Assembly: GCA_028690665.1 (NCBI GenBank)
Contig: JAQVAV010000003.1
Location: forward strand, 1 to 64,000
Direction of reading: 5' to 3'
DNA: 64,000 nucleotides
DNA from: Paludibacter sp.
GTDB taxonomy: Bacteria > Bacteroidota > Bacteroidia > Bacteroidales > Paludibacteraceae
The notes beneath the pieces are model-generated. The model ran no database searches and was not told where the DNA came from. It was given only the letters and a program-made list of their open reading frames with translations. Positions 16,603 to 23,924 of this stretch are shown here, piece by piece; position 1 is the stretch's first letter, and every line of letters starts with the position of its first letter. The position numbers and the translations under genes were made by a program.

Positions 16603-17865
16603 TTATGCCTGAAAAGCTTTTGCTTTCCGCTCTATTTCAGAAGGCGAAATCTTATACTTAGCTGCAACCTGTCTCCAGTTAGAGACTGCTTTGGTCACTT
16701 CCTCTTTTATTTCCTCCGCGCGTTTGTCGGACAACAAATAGTAAGGCGCAGTGCTCATAACCAAATCAATATCCAAAGAGTTGTCTTCTTCATCAATATT
16801 CAATTTTAATCCTGTTCCAGTTTCGTTGGCATTAATATCAAATGCAGGCGATAAAGTCCAGCCTGATTCGATATATAAAAATCCATGGTTGCGTAGATGA
16901 TCGTCTGTATTAGATACGCAAACAGAAAATAATACCCTACGAAAAAGCTCTTCTAAATTTTCAGCAACATCCGTACAATCCGATTTGATAAATGCTACCA
17001 AATCCAGATAGCTGGCTCCACTATCAGCATCGTCTCCATCTGTTTTTTGCAACAATGTCATAGCTGATGCATAATGTATCCTTCTGTTATCTTCGGTTCT
17101 GTCAAATCGCTGAGACAAATAGGTATGATATGATGATCCCAGTTTCTTAACTCCGGCATTGGCAACTGTTATACCAGCTTTTATCGCTAAATCATGTACA
17201 ACCATTTCCCACAAACCAATATCTGTATCATCATTCCGACTTGGGAATTTTGCGATCCATTGTTTTCCGGTAGTATCAACTACATCGGCCTTTGGTCTTG
17301 TTCCTCCCAGGGATGAACCGGGGGCAATCAATTGGTTAATCCATTTCAAAGAAGCCTCATCCAATTCATCTGCATTCTTTTCATACTGCTCAACCGCATA
17401 TTCCAAATCCCGTAAAGATGTCCATGGAGGAGCCGCCAGTCTCGAATAATCACTCATAAATTCACCATCTTCAGTTTCTTTAAAACGCAGACCGCCCATC
17501 CTATGATTATCATGAACCCCTGTAAGAAAATCAATACCAAATAATTGATTTGGAGAACGGTTTTCTTGCCTGGCTAAAAGAATTTCTCTACGTTTCATTA
17601 AGAGCTGCCCCCATCTATCTGGTGATGAATCCTTGAATATTCCAAAGTTTTCATTTCCTCCTGCGTATTGTTTTCCCGTGAATAAAGGCAACTCCGGATC
17701 AATAGTTATTCCTGTTTTTAGCCACTCTTTTTCATATTCAAAAGAATATACAGCCTTACCTCTGATGGTTGAAAACCAAAGTCTCCCTACTAATTTTGGC
17801 TCATCGTACATAAACCAATCAGCATAAACAAGTATCTCTTTTTCCTGATTCTTTCCCATTTTCAT
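16603..17865 (-). CDS. hipA: HipA-family kinase toxin, module 3 (divergent subfamily)
   Basis: A 420-aa HipA kinase with ATP-binding SLGGTRPKA (about residue 186), catalytic DDHLRNHGF (about 321) and PAFD (about 341). It differs from modules 1 and 2 in the catalytic loop (RNHGF instead of KNFSF) and N-terminal subdomain (FMYDEPKLVGRLWFSTIRGK), so it belongs to another HipA subgroup. Its ATG overlaps the hipB stop by one base (TAATG), indicating translational coupling. All motifs look intact. Target specificity is unknown and probably different from the other two. Confidence 0.88.
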   Translation of the reverse strand: MKMGKNQEKEILVYADWFMYDEPKLVGRLWFSTIRGKAVYSFEYEKEWLKTGITIDPELPLFTGKQYAGGNENFGIFKDSSPDRWGQLLMKRREILLARQENRSPNQLFGIDFLTGVHDNHRMGGLRFKETEDGEFMSDYSRLAAPPWTSLRDLEYAVEQYEKNADELDEASLKWINQLIAPGSSLGGTRPKADVVDTTGKQWIAKFPSRNDDTDIGLWEMVVHDLAIKAGITVANAGVKKLGSSYHTYLSQRFDRTEDNRRIHYASAMTLLQKTDGDDADSGASYLDLVAFIKSDCTDVAENLEELFRRVLFSVCVSNTDDHLRNHGFLYIESGWTLSPAFDINANETGTGLKLNIDEEDNSLDIDLVMSTAPYYLLSDKRAEEIKEEVTKAVSNWRQVAAKYKISPSEIERKAKAFQA

Positions 17866-18227
17866 TATTTAAATTCTGGCATTTCAGAATCTCCTTTATC
17901 AATAACATGTTTAATTACAGAAGAAGTTTCCTTCTTTTTTGGAGCTCTCTTTTTCACCACCAGTCCGGCATCCTGAATTTGACGGCCAACCGGATCTTTG
18001 TCTGCAATCAACAGTAAATCATCTTCAAGTTTTAATACTGTCAATACCTGCAAATAGTTACCCAATGAAACAGATGGCGAACCGGCTTCAATGTTAGTCA
18101 TTGTAGAAATAGCAATCCCGGCTCTTTCAGCTAAAGATCGTAAGGAAAGTTTACGCCTTAAACGGGCTAGCTTTATATTCTCCCCGAGCGTATTTAATAT
18201 CTTTTTTTGCTTAATTGTATAATTCAT
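17865..18227 (-). CDS. hipB: HipB-like XRE antitoxin, module 3
   Basis: A 120-aa protein with an XRE helix-turn-helix (residues about 15-72; LRSLAERAGIAISTMTNIEA) and a C-terminal tail rich in lysine and proline (VVKKRAPKKKETSSVIKH). It is coupled to the downstream hipA by a one-base overlap. The promoter has an inverted pair GATATTTCA/TGAAATATC flanking its -7 box. This should be the neutralising partner and autorepressor of module 3. Confidence 0.88.
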   Translation of the reverse strand: MNYTIKQKKILNTLGENIKLARLRRKLSLRSLAERAGIAISTMTNIEAGSPSVSLGNYLQVLTVLKLEDDLLLIADKDPVGRQIQDAGLVVKKRAPKKKETSSVIKHVIDKGDSEMPEFK

Positions 18228-18250
18228 TGTCTTATTATTTCATAAGAACT

Positions 18251-18290
18251 GATATTTCAGTACAAAAGTAAGTATTTATATTGAAATATC
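18251..18290 (-). promoter_or_regulatory. Promoter and operator of hipBA module 3
   Basis: GATATTTCA (18251-18259) and TGAAATATC (18282-18290) form a perfect nine-base inverted repeat. Between them, on the minus strand, is the -7 box TACTTTTG (18263-18270). This places the presumed HipB sites on both sides of the polymerase contact. The operator sequence is unlike those of modules 1 and 2. Confidence 0.65.
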
Positions 18291-18419
18291 ATACGTTATT
18301 ATGAATTTAGTTTTATTATTTACTATTTCAAAAAGCAGTCGGCTTAATGATTGAGATACCAAATAAAATTCGCATCTTTGATGTGTGAGGTTCCTCATTT
18401 TCAGGTTATTTTTCGAGGT

Positions 18420-18508
18420 GGAGAGCCAGGTGGACTGATAGATTTTGCAGATATAACGTATTGAAATTCAAAATATAATTGAGAGAGTACAAGTCCCTCT
18501 CTCCGCCA
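18420..18508 (+). other. tRNA-Ser-like remnant / possible attachment site
   Basis: This 89-base segment starts GGAGAG and ends ACAAGTCCCTCTCTCCGCCA, like a serine tRNA 3' end with encoded CCA, and its two ends can pair. The D-arm and anticodon arm do not fold, and the T-arm has mismatches, so it is not a working tRNA by eye. A strong terminator follows 33 bp later, and a recombinase promoter plus N-terminus lie within 300 bp. The arrangement is that of a decayed integrative element next to its tRNA attachment site. Confidence 0.35.
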
Positions 18509-18541
18509 GTAAGCTAAGACAATTAGCGACAAAAAACGGAT

Positions 18542-18576
18542 AAACCCTACAAATTCAGCGATTTGTAGGGTTTTTT
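18542..18576 (+). terminator. Strong rho-independent terminator
   Basis: CCCTACAAAT and ATTTGTAGGG form a ten-base perfect stem around TCAGCG, followed by TTTTTT. It would end transcription from the tRNA-like segment upstream. Confidence 0.85.
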
Positions 18577-18638
18577 ATTTATCCGGTATTTGGATTAATT
18601 GACAAAAAATGGACTAAATCCTATCAAAAATATTTCCT

Positions 18639-18681
18639 AATTCGTACCCCTTTTGGAAAGAACAAAAAAGGGGTACGAATT
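18639..18681. repeat. 16-bp perfect inverted repeat upstream of recombinase remnant
   Basis: AATTCGTACCCCTTTT (18639-18654) and AAAAGGGGTACGAATT (18666-18681) flank an 11-base spacer. With no T-run and lying about 95 bp before the recombinase start codon, it looks like a recombinase-region attachment core or operator rather than a terminator. Confidence 0.65.
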
Positions 18682-18776
18682 GAACTAAAAAGACACTCTC
18701 CTGTCTGACATTGACAGTCCGCATAACTCTCATCAATAATTTATTAAGTCTAACTTTATAATTACAAATTGAAGTT

Positions 18777-18944
18777 ATGAAAACAACATTCAACGTACTC
18801 TTTTTCCTGAAGAGAGTGTATCGTCCTGAAATTTGTTTACAGTTTTTTGTTTATAATCCTATAATTGCTTTACATTTAATTTCTTTATGCTATCATATTG
18901 AAGCGGAGTTAGGCTCTGCTGAGGAGCAACCTAACAAGGAATAA
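18777..18944 (+). pseudogene. Tyrosine recombinase (integrase) N-terminal remnant
   Basis: The 55-codon frame starts MKTTFNVLFFLKR, which matches the first residues of Bacteroidetes mobile-element integrases (M-x-TF-x-VLF-x-LKR). After residue 13 the similarity ends abruptly (VYRPEICLQFFVYN...), and the frame stops at 18944. Normal integrases are about 400 aa, so an internal deletion removed nearly all of the gene and fused its start to unrelated sequence. An 11-base direct repeat ATTAGCGACAA lies at 18522-18532 and 18950-18960 on either side. A strong terminator follows at 18977-19007. Confidence 0.6.
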
Positions 18945-18976
18945 ATATGATTAGCGACAAGTACGTCAGACAGATG

Positions 18977-19007
18977 GGATAGTTGATTTTCAGCTATCCT
19001 TTTTTTA
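18977..19007 (+). terminator. Rho-independent terminator after integrase remnant
   Basis: GGATAGTTGA and TCAGCTATCC make a ten-base stem (one G-T pair) with a three-base loop and eight T residues. Confidence 0.85.
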
Positions 19008-19057
19008 TGACAACTAAGAGCTATTTATACCTTGAAAACCTAATACGTGACTGCGGT

Positions 19058-19539
19058 TTATTCAGCTTTGTAATACGTTTTCCAATGTTTTTGAATACAC
19101 CTGATTGGCAGTGAGCATATTTCGGTGTTTTCATATCCAAAACTGGCATGAGGTCGACAGCTATTATAAATCTGAACTATTCGTTTCAGTTCTTTTATAG
19201 CATCTTCAATTGAACTTAGTTTCATTTGATTCAGCCACTCGTCTTTTAAAATGCCATTTACACGCTCTGCTATTACATTTTCACGAGGATCTCCATTTTC
19301 AGTCATACTGATTTGAACATGATTCTTATTCAGTACCTTAACATAACCACCAACAATATTGATCTCTCCGAATGGTGAATTAAACCTTCAGCACCTTTGG
19401 AAACTTGCTTTAAAGCCATTCTTAAAGCTTCAATCGTATATTTAGTTGGAATATATTTACACGAAAAAGTAAAATCAAGTAGAATCCTCAACAATGGCAG
19501 AAGGGCTAAAAACTTCTTTAAAAACGGGCTAACTTTCAT
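19058..19539 (-). pseudogene. IS3-family transposase (OrfB), C-terminal remnant
   Basis: The upstream piece (19330-19539) contains IPTKYTIEALRMALKQVSKG followed by GLIHHSERS, the region before the third catalytic motif of IS3/IS150-type OrfB. The downstream piece (19058-19306) reads MTENGDPRENVIAERVNGIL followed by KDEWLNQMKL, carrying the final glutamate region. Between them the normal DRGSQY segment is lost through a frameshift and small deletion. OrfA and the first half of OrfB are missing. It is an inactive relic that adds to the mobile-DNA scars between 13 and 22 kb. Confidence 0.85.
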
Positions 19540-19706
19540 TGCTTCTGTGCTTTTAAATGTTGATTGTCAATCAGATATAAATATCTTTATATTCTTGTCA
19601 TGTACTTAGTTGTTTTTTATAAAAAATAAACACATTTATCCTGATATTTTCGTTAAGATACATAATTTATATTCATTTTGAGATAAAAACACAGACCATT
19701 TTTACA

Positions 19707-19741
19707 TAAAAAACTCCCGCAACCTGATAGTTACGGGAGTT
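19707..19741 (-). terminator. Terminator of thrS
   Basis: AAACTCCCG and CGGGAGTTT pair around an AT-rich loop; the minus strand continues with a T-run. It lies 40 bp past the thrS stop codon. Confidence 0.85.
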
Positions 19742-19780
19742 TGTCGATATAATTCCGATTAAAATCGGAAATTTTTTGCT

Positions 19781-21721
19781 CTAATACTTATTCACCATGG
19801 CATTTACTTCGTCGTTTACGAGTTTGGCAAAGTCTTCCACTTTCATGGTTCCCTTATCGCCTTCGCCCTGACGGCGAACGGCAACTTCATTGTTTTCAGC
19901 TTCTTTTTCACCAACAATCAGCATGTACGGAATACGTTTCAACTCGTTGTCACGAATTTTACGTCCGATTTTCTCGTTCCGGTCGTCCACCTGAACGCGA
20001 ACATCCTGCAAGTTCAGCGTTTTAGCTACTTCGTAAGCATAGTCGTTGAATTTTTCGCTGATAGGCAATACCACCACCTGATCGGGAGTAAGCCACAACG
20101 GGAATTTACCGGCTGTGTGTTCGATAAGTACCGCCACGAAACGTTCCATGGAACCAAACGGTGCACGGTGAATCATTACCGGACGGTGTTTCTGATTGTC
20201 CTCGCCGGTGTATTCCAGTTCAAAACGTTCCGGCAAATTGTAGTCTACCTGAATGGTTCCCAGCTGCCAGCGACGTCCGATAGCATCTTTCACCATAAAG
20301 TCAAGTTTCGGACCGTAGAACGCAGCCTCGCCCAGTTCGACACGGGCTTTCAGACCTTTTTCTTCGCAGGCTTCCACAATGGCGCGTTCGGCTTTTTCCC
20401 AGTTTTCATCCGACCCGATATATTTTTCTTTGTTATTTGGATCGCGCAAAGAAATCTGAGCTTCGAAATTTTCGAAATCCAACGCTTTAAAAATGATGAA
20501 TATAATATCCATTACTTTTAAAAACTCTTCTTTCAACTGATCGGGACGGCAGAAAATATGCGCATCGTCCTGAGTAAAGCTGCGCACACGGGTCAGGCCG
20601 TGTAATTCACCGCTTTGCTCGTACCGGTAAACCGTACCGAACTCAGCCAAACGCAATGGCATATCTTTATACGAACGCGGTTTCACCTTGTAGATTTCGC
20701 AGTGGTGAGGGCAGTTCATCGGTTTCAGCAAATACTCCTCGCCCTCTTCGGGTGTATGAATCGGCTGGAACGAATCTTTTCCGTATTTTGCATAGTGTCC
20801 GGAAGTCACATAAAGTTGTTTATTTCCGATATGCGGAGTCATTACCTGCTGATACTCGAAACGACGCTGAATTTTTTTCAGGAAATCTTCGAGACGAAGG
20901 CGTAAAGCCGTTCCGCGAGGCAACCACAAAGGCAAACCTTTGCCTACCGTATCGGAGAAAGCAAATAATTCAAGTTCCTTACCTATTTTACGGTGGTCGC
21001 GTTTCTTGGCTTCTTCCAAAAGCGCCAGATATTCATCCAGCATTTTCTTTTTCGGGAAAGTGATACCGTAAATACGGGTCAGCATTTTGCGCTTCTCGTC
21101 GCCACGCCAATAAGCTCCGGCCACACTTAACAACTTGATAGCTTTAATATCGCCGGTATTGGGCAAGTGCGGACCACGACAAAGATCGGTAAAATTGCCC
21201 TGCGAATAAAGCGTAATGGTTCCATCCGCCAAATCGGTGATCAGTTCCACTTTGTACTCGTCGCCTTTGTCATTGAATTTTTTCAACGCATCCGCTTTGC
21301 TTATATCACTGCGGACAATAGCTTCCTTGCGTGCAGCAAGTTCCTGCATTTTAGCTTCAATAGCCGGCAGATCGCCTTCTTTGATAACCGCCGTACCCGG
21401 ATCAACATCGTAGTAGAATCCGTTTTCGATAGCCGGCCCGATACCGAATTTTATGCCAGGATACAACTCCTGCAAAGCTTCGGCCATCAGGTGAGCCGAC
21501 GAATGCCAGAAAGCATGTTTGGCTTCTTCGTCTTCCCATTTGTGTAATTTGATGGTCGCATCGGTTTCAATTGGCCGGGTCAGATCCCATATTTGGCCAT
21601 TTACTGTGATAGCAAGCACTTCCTGTGCTAAACGTGAGCTGATACTTTCAGCTACTTGAAGTCCGGTGGTGCCTTTGGCAAACTCTCGCACCGAACCGTC
21701 GGGGAATGTAATTTTAATCAT
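19781..21721 (-). CDS. thrS: Threonine--tRNA ligase
   Basis: This 646-aa protein is the full length for bacterial ThrRS. It charges tRNA-Thr with threonine. The domain order is TGS (residues 1-61), N2 editing domain (about 62-240, with [11 protein letters not shown]), class II catalytic core ([15 protein letters not shown] with a zinc ligand cysteine; [32 protein letters not shown]) and C-terminal anticodon-binding domain (about 540-640). Its promoter is at 21761-21789 and its terminator at 19707-19741, so it is a single-gene unit. In many bacteria thrS directly precedes infC-rpmI-rplT; here those genes are 7 kb away and transcriptionally upstream, so the cluster has been rearranged. Confidence 0.97.
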   Translation of the reverse strand: MIKITFPDGSVREFAKGTTGLQVAESISSRLAQEVLAITVNGQIWDLTRPIETDATIKLHKWEDEEAKHAFWHSSAHLMAEALQELYPGIKFGIGPAIENGFYYDVDPGTAVIKEGDLPAIEAKMQELAARKEAIVRSDISKADALKKFNDKGDEYKVELITDLADGTITLYSQGNFTDLCRGPHLPNTGDIKAIKLLSVAGAYWRGDEKRKMLTRIYGITFPKKKMLDEYLALLEEAKKRDHRKIGKELELFAFSDTVGKGLPLWLPRGTALRLRLEDFLKKIQRRFEYQQVMTPHIGNKQLYVTSGHYAKYGKDSFQPIHTPEEGEEYLLKPMNCPHHCEIYKVKPRSYKDMPLRLAEFGTVYRYEQSGELHGLTRVRSFTQDDAHIFCRPDQLKEEFLKVMDIIFIIFKALDFENFEAQISLRDPNNKEKYIGSDENWEKAERAIVEACEEKGLKARVELGEAAFYGPKLDFMVKDAIGRRWQLGTIQVDYNLPERFELEYTGEDNQKHRPVMIHRAPFGSMERFVAVLIEHTAGKFPLWLTPDQVVVLPISEKFNDYAYEVAKTLNLQDVRVQVDDRNEKIGRKIRDNELKRIPYMLIVGEKEAENNEVAVRRQGEGDKGTMKVEDFAKLVNDEVNAMVNKY

Positions 21722-21760
21722 GTTTTTTGAACCTTACAAGTGGTTTTTAAGTTTGAACTG

Positions 21761-21789
21761 CAAAGATAGGACTTTTAATATTAATCAAA
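21761..21789 (-). promoter_or_regulatory. Promoter of thrS
   Basis: On the minus strand TTTG (21786-21789) and TATCTTTG (21761-21768) are 17 bp apart, matching the Bacteroidetes consensus. The leader to the ATG is about 35 bases, too short for a T-box. Confidence 0.65.
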
Positions 21790-21894
21790 CCGAAACACCA
21801 GAATATTTTTACGACACAAATATGTAGTACAACAATTTATGCTGAAAATAATAGACATTTGTACTTATTATATTGTTTATTAATCTAAATAGTC

Positions 21895-22056
21895 ATGAAC
21901 CACTCGGAAAACCAAAAGCTAAGAATCATAGAACAATTAATCATGCTCAATGACGATGTTTTATTTGAACAAATATATGAACTTATTAATAAAGCTTTAA
22001 AAAGGCCCTATCATAAAACCATGTCCGAGAAAGGACTCAAAGCCAGAGCTGAGTAA
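21895..22056 (+). CDS. Small antitoxin-like protein (orphaned ParD/RelB type)
   Basis: A 53-aa acidic-then-basic helical protein ending MSEKGLKARAE, with LIMLNDDVLFEQIYELINKA in the middle. Bacteroidetes ParE/RelE toxins are often preceded by such short antitoxins, whose C-terminus wraps the toxin. A degraded ParE/RelE-like frame follows 75 bp later (22132-22286), supporting the assignment. If the toxin is dead, this gene is an orphan antitoxin under relaxed selection. Confidence 0.5.
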   Translation: MNHSENQKLRIIEQLIMLNDDVLFEQIYELINKALKRPYHKTMSEKGLKARAE

Positions 22057-22131
22057 TCAAATCTGGACATTTCAAATAATCAGATATTAGATCAAAATGG
22101 AATTGAAGATATTTCAAAAGACTGGTAGAAT

Positions 22132-22286
22132 ATGAAAGTTTACTGGACTAAATTAGCATTAAGCACACTAAAGAAATCTATATTCACTACCGAAATAAAA
22201 TGTATAGGAGTAATGATATAACTTTAAACGAACCTGATTCCGGACATTCTAAACAACCTACAACTTTTTATTTATCAACCGATTGA
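22132..22286 (+). pseudogene. ParE/RelE-like toxin remnant
   Basis: ATG 22132 gives MKVYWTKLALSTLKK, the typical first strand and helix of ParE/RelE toxins (K-V-x-W-T-x-x-A). A shift of frame then recovers IYIHYRNKMYRSNDITLNEP, the expected second helix. The frame then runs into a terminator hairpin and stops at 22286. Intact toxins are about 95-100 aa, so both a frameshift and loss of the C-terminal half are present. Confidence 0.55.
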
Positions 22287-22315
22287 GAAAATTTTCAATC
22301 GGTTGTTTGTTTTTT
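22276..22315 (+). terminator. Terminator after the toxin remnant
   Basis: CAACCGATTGA and TCAATCGGTTG form an 11-base perfect stem, followed by TTTGTTTTTT. It separates the toxin-antitoxin remnant from the marR operon. Confidence 0.85.
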
Positions 22316-22355
22316 AATGAAAATATTTTCCAAAAGAAATAGTTCATTTTAAATA

Positions 22356-22394
22356 ATAGTTATACTTTTGTAACCATTTTCAAAATATAACTAT
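22356..22394 (+). promoter_or_regulatory. Promoter and symmetric operator of marR-emrAB-tolC
   Basis: ATAGTTATA (22356-22364) and TATAACTAT (22386-22394) are perfect nine-base inverted repeats, and the -7 box TACTTTTG lies at 22363-22370. The second arm ends one base before the marR ATG. This is a likely MarR autorepression site: MarR binding would block both initiation and early elongation. Confidence 0.6.
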
Positions 22395-22395
22395 C

Positions 22396-22875
22396 ATGAC
22401 TAAATCAAAAGGTGAAAATGTGAACTCAATTGTTGAGAATTTACTTTCTATCCATCCCATGTTATCCAAAAATATCTCCCGGGCCATCAGAAGCAAAACA
22501 AATCTGAATCCGGGTTCTCTTTTCGTCATAGGCATGCTGAAAAAGCATAAATTATTATCCATGACGGAAATCGGCTGTAAACTTTCGATGCCGAAACCAC
22601 ACGTTACGGCACATATCGACAAACTGATTGCGGCAAAATTAGTTGAACGCCTGAATGATCCGAACGACCGGAGAATTATCAATATACAACTCACCGCGAA
22701 AGGTCTTCAGGATTTTGAAGCAATCAAAAAAGATATTACTGAAGAATTAAGAATTCAATTAAACAAATTAGATGAAAACAGATTACAAAATTTACAGGAA
22801 TCGTCCCAAATTGTTCGTGACGTTCTCACGGAAATTGTAATTGACAATGTAGATCAAGGCTGCGCAAAAAAATAA
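22396..22875 (+). CDS. MarR-family transcriptional regulator
   Basis: A 159-aa winged-helix repressor. The recognition region is MTEIGCKLSMPKPHVTAHID and the wing contains NDPNDRRIINIQLT (the DR dyad typical of MarR). It is the first gene of an operon with an EmrA-like adaptor, an EmrB-like transporter and a TolC-like channel, so it should repress drug efflux until a phenolic or lipophilic ligand binds. A symmetric operator overlaps its promoter and abuts the start codon. Related names would be EmrR or MprA, but orthology is not shown. Confidence 0.88.
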   Translation: MTKSKGENVNSIVENLLSIHPMLSKNISRAIRSKTNLNPGSLFVIGMLKKHKLLSMTEIGCKLSMPKPHVTAHIDKLIAAKLVERLNDPNDRRIINIQLTAKGLQDFEAIKKDITEELRIQLNKLDENRLQNLQESSQIVRDVLTEIVIDNVDQGCAKK

Positions 22876-22928
22876 ATCATAGGTAAAAATTAGATAAAAA
22901 GGTAATTAGTTTTTTAAGGTAAAAAAGA

Positions 22929-23924
22929 ATGGCAACAAAAAAAAATTTAAAGATTTATATTCCTCTTGCAATTGTGATATTGCTTGTATTAACCGGGGGA
23001 ATTTACTGGTATATAGATTATATCAGCTATGTTAACACTGACGATGCTTATGTTACTTCGGATGTTGTAACTGTAAGCCCCAAGATTATGGGACGCATCA
23101 GTAAGATATATGCCGAAGAAGGTGACACTGTAAAGGCGGGAGAACTATTGGCCGAATTGGACAGTACTGATCTGTTGGCTCAAAAACAACAAATCATTGC
23201 AGCCAAAGCACAGACAGAAGCCGGAAAAGTGCAAGCTGAGGCAAAATACGATTTCGATGTAAAGAATGCCGAAGTAATGCGTATCGGACTCGAAAAAGCC
23301 AAAGATGATTATGCACGGGCCCAAAAACAATTTGCCGGAGGCGTGCTCACCCAGGAACAATTCGACCACATCCAGAAAGGTTTTGAGACTGCTCAGGCAC
23401 AGTACACTGCCACCAAAACGCAGTTTAAACTCTCACGCTCACAAATTAAAAGTTCAGAAGCCGCCGTTGCAAGCGCCGAGGCTCAGATTCATGTAATTGA
23501 CACGCAACTGAGGAATACCCGGCTTTATGCTCCGGCATCAGGCGTAATTGCCAAACGCTGGCTGCTGGCCGGAGACATTGCAAATCCCGGACAATCCGTT
23601 TTTACGATTAACAATAATTCGAAATTCTGGGTCATGGTGTACCTTGAAGAAACAAAAATGGAAGCTTTGAAAATCGGTCAACCGGCAAAATTCACATTAG
23701 ACACCTACCCCAGCATAACATTTACCGGAAAGATATTCATGTTAGGATCAACCACAGCTTCTCAATTTTCACTCATTCCGCCAAGTAATGCTTCGGGTAA
23801 CTTTACGAAAGTAACTCAGCGTGTTCCGGTCAAAATTTCCATCGACGGGATTGAAGACGGCAGAAAATTACAATCTTATCATTTGATGACAGGCATGTCA
23901 GCTATTGTAAAAATTGTAAAATGA
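22929..23924 (+). CDS. emrA: HlyD/EmrA-family periplasmic adaptor
   Basis: A 331-aa membrane-fusion protein with one N-terminal membrane helix (residues about 8-28, IPLAIVILLVLTGGIYWYI). It is followed by YVNTDDAYVTSDVVTVSPK, the classic EmrA/HlyD lipoyl-half motif, an alpha-helical hairpin (about 85-185) and a beta-barrel (LYAPASGVIAKRWLLAGDIA). It joins the inner-membrane EmrB-type transporter to the outer-membrane TolC channel. The stop codon overlaps the next gene's start (ATGA), so the two are translationally coupled. Confidence 0.92.
   Translation: MATKKNLKIYIPLAIVILLVLTGGIYWYIDYISYVNTDDAYVTSDVVTVSPKIMGRISKIYAEEGDTVKAGELLAELDSTDLLAQKQQIIAAKAQTEAGKVQAEAKYDFDVKNAEVMRIGLEKAKDDYARAQKQFAGGVLTQEQFDHIQKGFETAQAQYTATKTQFKLSRSQIKSSEAAVASAEAQIHVIDTQLRNTRLYAPASGVIAKRWLLAGDIANPGQSVFTINNNSKFWVMVYLEETKMEALKIGQPAKFTLDTYPSITFTGKIFMLGSTTASQFSLIPPSNASGNFTKVTQRVPVKISIDGIEDGRKLQSYHLMTGMSAIVKIVK

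Noticed and set aside
18420-18508. A functional tRNA-Ser
   Set aside because: Only the acceptor-like ends and part of the T-arm fit; no D-arm or anticodon arm can be folded, so I list it as a tRNA-like remnant.
20117-21547. Several + strand frames of 96-135 aa inside thrS
   Set aside because: All are antisense shadows of the strongly conserved synthetase gene.
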